A stretch of DNA of 64,000 nucleotides from assembly GCF_000423185.1 (NCBI RefSeq), contig NZ_AUHM01000002.1:124001-188000 (forward strand). Reading direction: 5' to 3'. The notes beneath the pieces are model-generated. The model worked only from the letters and a program-made list of their open reading frames with translations. It was not told the origin of the DNA and did not search any database. The stretch comes from Inquilinus limosus DSM 16000 (lineage in GTDB: Bacteria; Pseudomonadota; Alphaproteobacteria; DSM-16000; Inquilinaceae). The position numbers and the translations under genes are program-made. Each line of letters starts with the position of its first letter. The stretch's first letter is position 1. Below, piece by piece: positions 17,525 to 25,095 of the stretch.

Positions 17525-18448
17525 TCAGGCGAAGGTCCAGTCGAAGCGCTCGCCGCGGCGGGTGACGCGGCCGGCGGAGCTCTCGGCGAAATGGCCGGTG
17601 AGGACGAGGGCGCCGCTCTCTGCCGCCTGCTCCAGCAGCCAGCGGCGGGAGGCGCGGGCCGGTTCCGGGAACTCGCAGTAGCGGGAGTTCCAGCCGGGCT
17701 CGCAGACCTGCAGCGGGTGGTGCATGACGTCGCCGGCGAACAGCGCCTCCTCGCCGCGCGAGCGCAGGCGGATGACGGCATGGTCGATGCTGTGGCCCGG
17801 GGCCGGGTGGAACGAGATGCCGTCCAGCACCTCGCCGCCGTCGACATCGACCAGTTCCGCCAGACCGGCCTCGAGGATCGGGCGGACGCTGTCCTGGTAG
17901 ACGCCGTCGAGCGGCGGGTGGCGCGGCGCGCCCAGCGCCGGGTCGGGGCGGAAGCCAGACCCCGACGGGTTCGTCAGGCTTTCGCCGTAGCGCTGCTCGA
18001 CCCGCGAGAAGAGATGACGGGCCTTCGGGAAGGTCGGCACCCAGCGGCCGTCGGCCAGACGGGTGTTCCAGCCGACATGGTCGGCGTGGAGATGGGTGAT
18101 CAGGACATGGTCCACATCCTCCGGCCGCACCCCGGCCGCTGCCAGGCGCTGCAGGTAGGGGACATCGAGCCGGTGCATCAGCGGCACCGTCGGCCGCTCC
18201 TTGCCGTTGCCGGTCGCGGTGTCGACCAGAATGGTGTGATGCGGCGTGCGCACCAGCCAGCTGTGGATGCTGAGGCTGATCGCCCCGGTCTCAGGATCCA
18301 GCGAGCCGGGTGACACCCGGCCGCGGTGCCGGTCGGCGGCCTCCGGATCGACATCGGGGTAGAGATCGGTCGGCGAGCCGTGGGTCAGCGGGATCTCGTC
18401 GATCCGCGTGACCGTGACGTCGCCGATGCGAAAGCTGGGGGAAGCCAT
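17525..18448 (-). CDS. MBL-fold metallo-hydrolase
   Basis: A 307-residue metallo-beta-lactamase-fold enzyme. The metal-binding motif 'HLHADHVGW' (H119, H121, D123, H124) is intact, with later ligands in 'PAPGHSIDHAVI' and 'FAGDVMHHPLQ' and a final 'LTGHFAE' His. It resembles the lactonase and arylester-hydrolase branches of the superfamily rather than RNases or glyoxalase II. I chose the start at 18446-18448 (MASPSFRIGDVTVTRID), which removes nine unconserved residues. It is divergent from the LysR gene across about 90 bases and is followed by an alpha/beta hydrolase gene. Confidence 0.9.
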   Translation of the reverse strand: MASPSFRIGDVTVTRIDEIPLTHGSPTDLYPDVDPEAADRHRGRVSPGSLDPETGAISLSIHSWLVRTPHHTILVDTATGNGKERPTVPLMHRLDVPYLQRLAAAGVRPEDVDHVLITHLHADHVGWNTRLADGRWVPTFPKARHLFSRVEQRYGESLTNPSGSGFRPDPALGAPRHPPLDGVYQDSVRPILEAGLAELVDVDGGEVLDGISFHPAPGHSIDHAVIRLRSRGEEALFAGDVMHHPLQVCEPGWNSRYCEFPEPARASRRWLLEQAAESGALVLTGHFAESSAGRVTRRGERFDWTFA

Positions 18449-18538
18449 GCGAGCCTTCTCCGCTGTGGGACGCACCGCTTGACGGCGCCGGCCCCAGAGC
18501 TAAGGTCCGCAAGGTCAGCAATCAAATCGATCCGCCTC
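18449..18538. promoter_or_regulatory. Divergent promoter region between MBL hydrolase and LysR regulator
   Basis: A 90-base divergent gap flanked by a LysR-type regulator and its likely target pair. LysR proteins normally bind such regions at T-N11-A dyads; short AT-rich motifs occur around 18500-18530 (TAAGGTC, ATCAAATCGAT), but no single box is compelling by eye. The assignment rests on gene arrangement. Confidence 0.4.
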
Positions 18539-19474
18539 ATGGGCTCCATCGATCATTTCGATCTTCGTTCCTTCGACCTGAATCTGCTGGTCGCCTTCGA
18601 CGCGCTGATGGAGGAGCGGACGGTGACCCGCGCCGCAGCCCGGCTGAAGGTGCAGCAGCCGGCGATGAGCCACAGCCTGTCGACGCTGCGGGTGCTGCTG
18701 CAGGACGAGCTGTTCGTGCGCGTCGGCCAGGTGATGCAGCCGACCGCCAAGGCCCGCGCCCTGGCGCCGCGCATCCGCCAGGCGCTGCTGCAGATGCAGG
18801 AGGTGCTGCGCGCCGAGGACAGCTTCGACCCCGAGACGCAGGAGCGGATCTTCCGCCTGGGCTTCTCCAGCGAGCTGGAGCTGCTGCTGATGCCGGACCT
18901 GACGGCGGAGCTGCGGCGCAGCGCCCCCGGCGTTCGGCTGATCGGCCGCCCGGTGTTCAGGGAAGAGGTGCACAGGCTGCTGGACGAAGGCGAGATCGAT
19001 CTGGCGGTGGGCTGCTTCGACCACGGCGCCAGCCGGCACCGCGGCCTGCCCCTGTTCGAGCAGGCGCTGGCCTGCTGCTTCAACCGCGAACTGCTGCCGC
19101 TCGACCCCCCGGTCGACCTCGACACCTATCTCTCGACCGGCCATGCCCTGGTGACGCTGAACACCCTGCTGCAGGGCTGCCTGGACGAGGCGCTGAACCG
19201 GGCCGGCGCCAGCCTGAACGTGGTGATGGCCTCGGCCGAGTTCATGACCGTGCTGTCGACCGCGGCCGAGGCGCCGGTGCTGGCCACCCTGCCGGCGCGC
19301 ATGGCCCGGCGCTACGGCCCGCTGTTCGGCCTGACGCTGAGCCCGCTGCCCCTGCCGCTGGAGCTGCGGCTGCCGGCGGTGGCGATGGTGTGGTCGGCCC
19401 AGACCGACCGCGACCCCGCCGCCGCCTGGCTGCGCGACCGCGTCGCGCCGATCCTGCAGCGGCAGTCGAACTAA
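18539..19474 (+). CDS. LysR-family transcriptional regulator
   Basis: A 311-residue LysR regulator. The winged helix-turn-helix is at residues ~9-67 ('DLNLLVAFDALMEERTVTRAAARLKVQQPAMSHSLSTLR'), followed by a linker helix and a periplasmic-binding-like effector domain. The sequence resembles the NodD/SyrM/PcpR-type branch that begins 'F-D-L-R-S-F-D-L-N-L-L'. The start is the ATG at 18539; the open frame extends upstream into the MBL gene but without regulator sequence. It probably controls the divergent MBL/alpha-beta hydrolase pair in response to a small ligand. Confidence 0.92.
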   Translation: MGSIDHFDLRSFDLNLLVAFDALMEERTVTRAAARLKVQQPAMSHSLSTLRVLLQDELFVRVGQVMQPTAKARALAPRIRQALLQMQEVLRAEDSFDPETQERIFRLGFSSELELLLMPDLTAELRRSAPGVRLIGRPVFREEVHRLLDEGEIDLAVGCFDHGASRHRGLPLFEQALACCFNRELLPLDPPVDLDTYLSTGHALVTLNTLLQGCLDEALNRAGASLNVVMASAEFMTVLSTAAEAPVLATLPARMARRYGPLFGLTLSPLPLPLELRLPAVAMVWSAQTDRDPAAAWLRDRVAPILQRQSN

Positions 19475-19481
19475 CCGCCGG

Positions 19482-20426
19482 TCAGTTCACGCCCTGGGCC
19501 GAGCGCACGGCGAAGTCGCCGCCGAAATTGACCAGCATCACGCCGTTCCAGCCGTCGCGGAAGCCGTTGTCGCTGGCCTCGATGACGGTCTTGCCGTCGA
19601 GCGCCACCACCATCCGGCCGGCGGCGTCGCGGGTCCAGGTGATGCGGGTGCGGTCGCCGCGGCGCAGCGGCGCGGTGTTGGTGGTCTGCGCCACCTGGGT
19701 GATGCCCGACCGCCCGGCGCGGTACAGGGCGAAGACCGGGCTGTTGGACGGCAGGTAGACCAGCCGGTAGCCGGAATCCTTCGACGCGCCCTGATACACC
19801 CGGATCTCGAACTGCCCCTGATTGGCGACGTCGGTGAGATCGAATTCGAGGCCGAAGCTGTTCTTCAGCCCCTGCTGCAGCGCGATCGCCGCGACCCCGC
19901 CCTGCTGCCCCGCGGCGGCCTTGGTGTCGCTGTGGAGGCCGCGGCTGTCGACGGTCCAGCTGCCCTGCAGCGAGGTCCAGGCCGGGTTCGCGGTGTAGTT
20001 GCCGTCGCTGAAATCGTCGCTGAACACCCGGGTGCCGGCGAGCGAGGCGGAGGCCGGCTGCGCCGGCGGCTGGCCCGGAGCCGGAGCCGGGGCCGGGGCG
20101 GCGGCCGGCGGCTGGGCGGGGACGGGCGGCTGCGCCGGCGGCTCGGCCGGCGACGGGGCCGCGGGGGCGGCCGTGGAGGCGGAGGCCGAATAGCGCTGCA
20201 TCAGCCCCTTCAGATCGGCGATGAAGTCCGGGCTGGCCGCGCGGTCGCGTTCGGCCTGATTGACCATCCGCGACAGGTCGTCGAGCAGCGCCCTGGTCTG
20301 GTCCTGCTGCGGCGGCTGCCACGGGGCATAGCGCTGGGTCGTCTGTGCCATGGCAGTCGGGGCCAGGGCCGTGGTCGACAGCAGGGCGGCGGCAAGGACG
20401 GGAAGAAGGACTCGGACGGGTTTCAT
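19482..20426 (-). CDS. Secreted hypothetical protein with Pro/Ala linker and LamG-like domain
   Basis: A 314-residue exported protein: signal peptide (residues 1-27, ending 'TAMAQ'); a polar helical segment (about 30-80); a low-complexity Pro/Ala/Gln linker (about 84-125); then a C-terminal beta-sandwich-like region. The last part has 'VFSDDFSDGNYTANPAWTSLQGSWTVDSRGLHS', 'FGLEFDLTDVANQGQFEIRVYQG', 'RTRITWTRDAAGRMVVALDGKTVIE' and a final 'FVNFGG'-like strand, as in concanavalin/LamG or DUF1080-type sugar-binding modules. It may be a periplasmic or surface carbohydrate-binding protein. Function is not established. Confidence 0.78.
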   Translation of the reverse strand: MKPVRVLLPVLAAALLSTTALAPTAMAQTTQRYAPWQPPQQDQTRALLDDLSRMVNQAERDRAASPDFIADLKGLMQRYSASASTAAPAAPSPAEPPAQPPVPAQPPAAAPAPAPAPGQPPAQPASASLAGTRVFSDDFSDGNYTANPAWTSLQGSWTVDSRGLHSDTKAAAGQQGGVAAIALQQGLKNSFGLEFDLTDVANQGQFEIRVYQGASKDSGYRLVYLPSNSPVFALYRAGRSGITQVAQTTNTAPLRRGDRTRITWTRDAAGRMVVALDGKTVIEASDNGFRDGWNGVMLVNFGGDFAVRSAQGVN

Positions 20427-20642
20427 CGACGGGGCTCCGCTTCCAGGTCGCGACGGCGGGGACTGCCGTTCTGACGCGCCGGACGGCCGGGCTCAAGCCC
20501 TTCCGAGCGGCGTGCCGGAAAAACCCTCGGGCGGCGCCGCGGTTCCGAAGCGGCACGGCCGGGCAACTTCCCGAAAGCCGCCACGGCCGCCCGCGACGCT
20601 TCCCGAAAGAACGGCCGTGACAAAGCCGCGATCCCGGCTTAT

Positions 20643-20726
20643 ATGCAGGACATGACCTTCGTCCGCGTCCCCTATTTTTGGTACTTTAGCTACCCGCTGC
20701 CAGCGGCGGAGCGAGGGTGCGCGTGA
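20643..20726 (+). CDS. Candidate aroG leader peptide rich in Tyr/Phe/Trp
   Basis: A 27-codon open frame (24 codons if the second ATG at 20652 is used; that one has GCAGGA just upstream). Codons 11-17 (20673-20693) read Tyr-Phe-Trp-Tyr-Phe-Ser-Tyr, so six of seven residues are aromatic. The frame ends at TGA 20724-20726, 31 bases before a strong intrinsic terminator (20758-20784), which itself lies just before a DAHP synthase gene. This is the classical leader-peptide/attenuator layout. Ribosome stalling at the aromatic codons when any of the three aromatic aminoacyl-tRNAs is scarce would favour read-through. Too short for routine gene calling. Confidence 0.82.
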   Translation: MQDMTFVRVPYFWYFSYPLPAAERGCA

Positions 20727-20757
20727 TCTGAAGATCGATCGACGAGACGACCCGAGA

Positions 20758-20784
20758 GCCGCCAGACCTCCTGGCGGCTTTTTT
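20758..20784 (+). terminator. Intrinsic terminator in the aroG leader (attenuator)
   Basis: A perfect 8-bp stem (GCCGCCAG at 20758-20765, CTGGCGGC at 20771-20778) with a 5-base loop is followed by six T (20779-20784). It stands between the aromatic leader peptide and the DAHP synthase start. The 5' arm can alternatively pair with CAGCGGCGG at the end of the leader frame (20701-20709, GCGGC with GCCGC), giving a plausible antiterminator that would form if a ribosome stalls upstream. Confidence 0.85.
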
Positions 20785-20820
20785 GTTGCCGCCGGCGGGG
20801 TGAACCCAGGAGCCCAAGCC

Positions 20821-21903
20821 GTGTTGAAGACCACCGACGACCTGCGCATCCGCGAGATCAAGGAGCTGAGCATCCCCGCCGAGGTGATGCAGGAGTTCCC
20901 GCGCGACGCCGTGGCCACCCGCACCGTCACCGAAGCCCGCCACGCCCTGCACGCCATCCTGCACGGCGGCGACGACCGCCTGGCGGTGGTGATCGGCCCC
21001 TGCTCGATCCATGCCCCCGAGGCGGCGCTGGACTATGCCCGCCGGCTGCTGCCGCTGCGCCAGCGCCTGGGCGGCGAGCTCGAGATCGTCATGCGGGTCT
21101 ATTTCGAGAAGCCGCGCACCACGGTGGGCTGGAAGGGGCTGATCAACGACCCGGACCTGGACGGCAGCTTCCAGATCGACAAGGGGCTGCGGCTGGCGCG
21201 CGGCCTGCTGCTGGAGGTCAACCGGCTGGGGCTGCCGGCGGCCTGCGAGTTCCTGGACATGACCACGCCGCAATACATCGCCGACCTGGTCGGCTGGGGC
21301 GCGATCGGCGCCCGCACCACGGAGAGCCAGATCCACCGCGAGATGGCGTCCGGCCTTTCCTGCCCGGTCGGCTTCAAGAACGGCACCGACGGCAACGTCA
21401 AGATCGCGGTCGACGCCGTGTCCTCGGCCTCGCAGCCGCATCATTTCATGGCGGTGACGAAGAGCGGCCGGTCGGCCATCGCCTCGACCGCCGGAAACGA
21501 GGACGCGCACATCATCCTGCGCGGCGGCAAGGCGCCGAACTACGACGCCGCCAGCGTCGACGCCGCCTGCGCCGAGCTGGCCCGGGCCGGGCTGCGGCCG
21601 GCGGTGATGATCGACGCCAGCCACGCCAACAGCAGCAAGAAGCCGGAGAACCAGCCGAAGGTGATCGAGGACGTGGCCGGCCAGGTCGCGGCCGGCGACG
21701 GCCGCATCATCGGCGTGATGGTCGAGAGCCACCTCGTCGCCGGGCGGCAGGACCTGGTCCCCGGCAAGCCTCTGGTCTACGGCCAGAGCATCACCGACGG
21801 CTGCATCGGCTGGGACGAGTCGGTCGCGGTGCTGGAGCGGCTGGCCGCCGCGGTGGCGGCGCGGCGGGCTGCAGCACCTCGGACGTTGACGGCGACCGCC
21901 TGA
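20821..21903 (+). CDS. aroG: 3-deoxy-7-phosphoheptulonate (DAHP) synthase, class I, AroG/AroF/AroH type
   Basis: A 360-residue enzyme condensing PEP and erythrose-4-phosphate, the first step of the shikimate pathway. Clear signatures: 'DDLRIREIKEL', 'LAVVIGPCSIH', 'MRVYFEKPRTTVGWKGLINDP', 'GARTTESQIHREMASGLSCPVGFKNGTDG', 'IDASHANSSKKPENQ' and 'DGCIGWD'. I chose the GTG at 20821, which has AGGAG eight bases upstream and gives 'MLKTTDDLRI', aligning with the E. coli AroG N-terminus; a GTG at 20800 is possible but has a poorer site. Expression is probably controlled by the leader peptide and attenuator directly upstream. The paralogue (AroF, G or H) cannot be told apart by eye. Confidence 0.95.
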   Translation: MLKTTDDLRIREIKELSIPAEVMQEFPRDAVATRTVTEARHALHAILHGGDDRLAVVIGPCSIHAPEAALDYARRLLPLRQRLGGELEIVMRVYFEKPRTTVGWKGLINDPDLDGSFQIDKGLRLARGLLLEVNRLGLPAACEFLDMTTPQYIADLVGWGAIGARTTESQIHREMASGLSCPVGFKNGTDGNVKIAVDAVSSASQPHHFMAVTKSGRSAIASTAGNEDAHIILRGGKAPNYDAASVDAACAELARAGLRPAVMIDASHANSSKKPENQPKVIEDVAGQVAAGDGRIIGVMVESHLVAGRQDLVPGKPLVYGQSITDGCIGWDESVAVLERLAAAVAARRAAAPRTLTATA

Positions 21904-22061
21904 GGCCGGATCATCCCCGCATGACCCGCTTCTTCCGAGCTACCACCAGCACCAGACGACGTCGCCCTTCGGCGACGGCGGTGCTGCGACGCGCCGGGAG
22001 AAGCGGGGGAACCGCCGGGACCAGTTCCGGCTGATCCCGACCGGATCCCGACCCACCGCAA

Positions 22062-22089
22062 CCCGCCGTCTCCGACCGGCGGGTTTTTT
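22062..22089 (+). terminator. Intrinsic terminator between aroG and the GNAT gene
   Basis: CCCGCCG (22062-22068) and CGGCGGG (22077-22083) form a 7-bp stem with an 8-base loop, followed by six T (22084-22089). It ends the aroG transcript 40 bases before the GNAT start. The 160 bases before it contain another strong hairpin (CGTCGCC/GGCGACG near 21960-21980) and a 37-codon frame at 21921-22034 without obvious amino-acid bias, so attenuation of the GNAT gene is possible but unsupported. Confidence 0.8.
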
Positions 22090-22128
22090 CTTGCCGGCCG
22101 TCCAGCACCCCCGAAGGAACACGAGACC

Positions 22129-22614
22129 ATGAGCCAGCCCGAATTCCGGATCCGCCGCGCCACCGCGGACGACGCCGCCGCCGTCCGGGCGCTGACCCGC
22201 GCCGCCTACGCCAAATGGGTGCCGGTGATCGGCCGCGAGCCGAGGCCGATGACGGCCGATTACGACCTGGCCGTGCGCGAGCACCGCATCGACCTGCTGT
22301 TCGAGGGCGACGACCTGACCGCGCTGATCGAGATCGTCGACCGCGGCGACCATCTGCTGATCAAGAACCTGGCGGTCGCGCCGCAGGCCCAGCGCCGCGG
22401 CCACGGCCGCCGCCTCCTGGCCCATGCCGAGGCGCTGGCGGCGGAGCTGGGGCGGCCGCTGCTGCGGCTCTACACCAATCCGCGCTTCGCCGGGAATGTC
22501 GACCTCTATGCCCGCGCCGGCTTCGCGGTGGACCGCGAGGAGCCGTTCATGGAGGGCACCACCGTGCATATGAGCAAGCCCGTCCGGCTGGACCGGCCCG
22601 GACTCTCGGGCTGA
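22129..22614 (+). CDS. GNAT-family N-acetyltransferase
   Basis: A 161-residue Gcn5-related acetyltransferase. The start 'FRIRRATADDAAAVRALTRAAY' is the usual beta1-alpha1 unit, and 'IKNLAVAPQAQRRGHGRRLLAHAEALA' contains the acetyl-CoA-binding Q/RxxGxG/A loop. 'LRLYTNPRFAGNVDLYARAGF' provides the beta6-alpha4 region with the conserved Asn and Tyr. GGAAC lies upstream of the ATG. It follows aroG after a terminator. Its acceptor substrate is unknown. Confidence 0.92.
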   Translation: MSQPEFRIRRATADDAAAVRALTRAAYAKWVPVIGREPRPMTADYDLAVREHRIDLLFEGDDLTALIEIVDRGDHLLIKNLAVAPQAQRRGHGRRLLAHAEALAAELGRPLLRLYTNPRFAGNVDLYARAGFAVDREEPFMEGTTVHMSKPVRLDRPGLSG

Positions 22615-22726
22615 ACCGGGGAGGACAGCCCCAGCCTGAACCCGTGATGAAAATGAAAATGAGAGGACGATGAAATGCCTGAAATGAGTCCAGGATGGGA
22701 CTTGAGTCTTATTCACAACTACTAAA

Positions 22727-22751
22727 GAGCGCAAGATCGATTCTTGCGCTC
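22727..22751. repeat. Perfect 10-bp palindrome in a low-GC gap
   Basis: GAGCGCAAGA (22727-22736) and TCTTGCGCTC (22742-22751) flank a 5-base loop. The surrounding 22630-22850 segment is clearly AT-richer than the rest of the window. There is no T-run, so it is either a factor-dependent 3' structure for the converging GNAT and SDR genes or a protein-binding site. No gene is visible in the gap. Confidence 0.6.
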
Positions 22752-22852
22752 AATCTATAGATGCATCAAACATTCCGAAAATCCTCAGAAAATCCGTTTG
22801 GTTAATCGCCGCGACCTGTCCGCCGTTCCTCCCTGGCCTCGGCCCGGGATGG

Positions 22853-23707
22853 TCAGTCCGGCCGCGCCATATATGCGGCGAAATCGTCCTTGTGGTCGGG
22901 GTGCCAGCGCGACAGGGCCGGCCGGTTCCGGATGATGTCCTCCGCCGCCCAGCGGATGCGCTTCTCGTCGACCGCCCGGGTCACCTCGTTGTCGGGGCAC
23001 AGGATGTAGAAGTCGCCGCGGCCGAGGCCGTCGAGCATGAACTCCACCACCTGCTCCGCGGTCCAGGCCGCGGCCGGCTTCTCGGCGGCGCCGCGGGCGG
23101 TGATGCCGGTGAAGGTGTAGCCCGGGATCAGGAGATGGGCGGTGATGCGGCAGCCCTCGGTCTCGCGCAGCGCGTGCGCCAGCCCTTCGGTCAGCACCTT
23201 CACCCCGGCCTTGGAGACGTTGTAGGCGGTATCGCCCGGCGGGGTGGTGATGCCCTGCTTCGAGCCGGTGTTGACGATCACCCCGTCGCCGCCCTGGGCG
23301 ATCATCGCCGGGGTGAAGATGTGGACGCCGTGGATCACGCCATAGAGATTGACGTCGAGCAGGCGGCGCCAGCGGTCATAGGCCTCCCACGGGCCGCCAC
23401 CGCCGCCGATGCCCGCGTTGTTCATCAGCACCGAGACCTCGCCGAAGCGGCCATAGGCCTCGTCGCGCAGCCGCTCCACCTCCTCCGGCCGGGAGACGTC
23501 GGTCGGCACGGCCAGGATGTCGCTCGACCTGCCGACGTGCTGCGCCACCTTATCGGCGGCGAGGTCGAGCGCGTCGCCGGGCAGGTCGGCGAGCACGACC
23601 CGGAGCCCGATCGAGGCGAAGCGCGTGGCGGCGGCGAGGCCGATGCCGCCGGCGGCGCCGGTGACGACGGCGACGCGGCCGGCCCGGATCGCGGGATGGG
23701 TGGGCAT
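22853..23707 (-). CDS. SDR-family NAD(P)-dependent oxidoreductase
   Basis: A 284-residue short-chain dehydrogenase. The cofactor-binding 'VTGAAGGIGLA' follows the N-terminus, with 'NNAGIGGGGG', a catalytic Ser region 'VNTGSKQGITTPPG' and the active-site 'YNVSKAGVK' (YxxxK). The C-terminal extension ('YILCPDNEVTRAVDEKRIRWAAEDII') is longer than in minimal SDRs. The ATG at 23705-23707 has AAGGAG seven bases upstream; an earlier ATG only adds a short non-conserved leader. The substrate is not predictable. It is divergent from the extensin-like gene. Confidence 0.92.
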   Translation of the reverse strand: MPTHPAIRAGRVAVVTGAAGGIGLAAATRFASIGLRVVLADLPGDALDLAADKVAQHVGRSSDILAVPTDVSRPEEVERLRDEAYGRFGEVSVLMNNAGIGGGGGPWEAYDRWRRLLDVNLYGVIHGVHIFTPAMIAQGGDGVIVNTGSKQGITTPPGDTAYNVSKAGVKVLTEGLAHALRETEGCRITAHLLIPGYTFTGITARGAAEKPAAAWTAEQVVEFMLDGLGRGDFYILCPDNEVTRAVDEKRIRWAAEDIIRNRPALSRWHPDHKDDFAAYMARPD

Positions 23708-23805
23708 GGAGGACTCCTTGGAGATGGCCGGAGATGGGGCGGCCCTCACTCATCTGGGCCGGACGGGGCTGGCCGGCAAGCCGGCGCGGCCCGATATGAT
23801 CGCAG

Positions 23806-24504
23806 ATGCGCCGCCGGATCCTTTTCCTGTCCGTCTTGATGCTGGCCCTTCTGGCCGGCGTGCTGCTGTGGCGCGGGGACATCGCCGTGCCGGACCGCTG
23901 GAACCCCTGGGCGCCGCTGGACCTGCGCGCCCCGCCGAACCTGCTGACCGGCCTGAAGCTGGCCCGGATCAAGGCCGACCCGGCTCTGTGCCGGGCGGTG
24001 CTGGCGACCGCCGGCATGAGCATCCGCCCGGTGCCCGACCGCGAGGAGGCGCCCGGCTGCGCGATCGAGGACGCGGTCGCCGTCTCCCGCTCCGGCGTCG
24101 CCTTCGACCGCGGCTTCATCGCCTCCTGCCGCCTCGCCGTCGCCTTCGCCCTGTTCGAGCGGCACGCGCTGCAGCCGGCGGCGGAGGAGGCGTTTGGCCA
24201 GCGGGTCGCGGCGGTCGAGCATCTCGGCACCTATGCCTGCCGCAACGTCAACCACCGGGCCGAAGGCCGGCGCAGCCGCCACGCCACCGCCGACGCCATC
24301 GACCTGGCTGCTGTCCGCCTGGCCGACGGGCGGCGGATCACGGTGGCGCGGGGCTGGGCCGGCGATGGGCCCGAGGCGCGCTTCCTGCGCCGCCTGCGCG
24401 ACCGCGCCTGCCGCATCTTCGACGTGGTGCTGTCACCCGACTACAACGCCGCCCACCGGGATCACTTGCATCTCGATGTGGGATGGTTCGGGACGTGCCG
24501 TTGA
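23806..24504 (+). CDS. Extensin-like C-terminal domain protein, membrane-anchored
   Basis: A 232-residue protein with one N-terminal hydrophobic segment (about residues 5-22), probably an uncleaved anchor facing the periplasm. The rest matches the extensin-like domain: 'SCRLAVAFALFERHALQPAAEEAFGQRV', 'HLGTYACRNVN', 'SRHATADAIDLAAVRLADGRRITVARGW', 'FLRRLRDRACRIFDVVLSPDYNAAHRDHLHLD'. The His/Asp arrangement (HATADAID... HxDHLHLD) is like LAS/MepA-type Zn peptidases, so a cell-wall amidase or peptidase role is plausible. Paired Cys residues suggest disulfides. Confidence 0.88.
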   Translation: MRRRILFLSVLMLALLAGVLLWRGDIAVPDRWNPWAPLDLRAPPNLLTGLKLARIKADPALCRAVLATAGMSIRPVPDREEAPGCAIEDAVAVSRSGVAFDRGFIASCRLAVAFALFERHALQPAAEEAFGQRVAAVEHLGTYACRNVNHRAEGRRSRHATADAIDLAAVRLADGRRITVARGWAGDGPEARFLRRLRDRACRIFDVVLSPDYNAAHRDHLHLDVGWFGTCR

Positions 24505-24529
24505 TAATGCTACTGGCGCGGCCGTCTGA

Positions 24530-24597
24530 CGGCGGTTTCTCCGCTTCCGGTGCTCACGGACTTCACGTCCGCTGCGCTCCGGTTCTCGAAACCGCCG
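24530..24597. repeat. Inverted repeat between extensin-like and chorismate mutase genes
   Basis: CGGCGGTTTC (24530-24539) and GAAACCGCCG (24588-24597) are perfect reverse complements across a 48-base spacer. The spacer holds an inner GGAC-ttca-cGTCC dyad near 24557-24570 and CCGG-bounded arms, so the whole segment can fold into a branched cruciform. It separates two converging genes and is a likely dispersed repeat unit. Confidence 0.6.
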
Positions 24598-24648
24598 CCA
24601 GCCGACTCACGCCAGCGCATTCTCAATCGGCACGTCGGTGCGCAGGTT

Positions 24649-24966
24649 TCAGCCCCTCGATCCATCGCGGATCGCCTCGTGGTGGCGGATCACCTCGGCG
24701 ACGATGAAGGCCAGGAACTTCTCGGCGAAGTCCGGATCGAGATGCGATTCCTCGGCCAGCCGGCGCAGCCGCGCGATCTGCGCCGCCTCGCGCGCAGGAT
24801 CCGCCGGCGGCAGGCCGACCGTCGCCTTCAGCCGCCCGACCTTCTGGGTGCATTTGAAGCGCTCGGCCAGGAGATGGACGAGGGCCGCGTCGATGTTGTC
24901 GATGCTGCTGCGCAGCTCCGCCAGCTCGGGCGGGACGGCGGGCTTCGGGTCGGCGTGCTGGTCCAT
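24649..24966 (-). CDS. Chorismate mutase, monofunctional AroQ class
   Basis: A 105-residue all-helical enzyme converting chorismate to prephenate for Phe and Tyr synthesis. 'ELRSSIDNIDAALVHLLAERFKCTQKVGRLKATVGLPPADPAREAAQIARLRRLAEE' carries the AroQ Arg, Lys, Asp and Arg/Glu positions, and 'FLAFIVAEVIRHHEAI' is the C-terminal helix typical of alphaproteobacterial single-domain forms. It lies about 3 kb from aroG on the opposite strand; both act in aromatic amino-acid synthesis, though nothing in the sequence shows co-regulation. Confidence 0.9.
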   Translation of the reverse strand: MDQHADPKPAVPPELAELRSSIDNIDAALVHLLAERFKCTQKVGRLKATVGLPPADPAREAAQIARLRRLAEESHLDPDFAEKFLAFIVAEVIRHHEAIRDGSRG

Positions 24967-25095
24967 CGGGTCACCTGGGTCGGAAAGGTCCGACCATACG
25001 GCACCGGTCCGGTCCGCGCCAAGCCGTCAGGCCGACAAGCGGCGAACCGGCGGATTCCGCTTGCGCCCGGCGGCGCGGTCGAAGAGAGAGGCCTG

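Noticed and set aside
24505-25095. Plus-strand coding region upstream of the DNA glycosylase
   Set aside because: The long open frame overlaps the chorismate mutase gene in antisense and a palindromic repeat. The glycosylase homology begins only after 25096.
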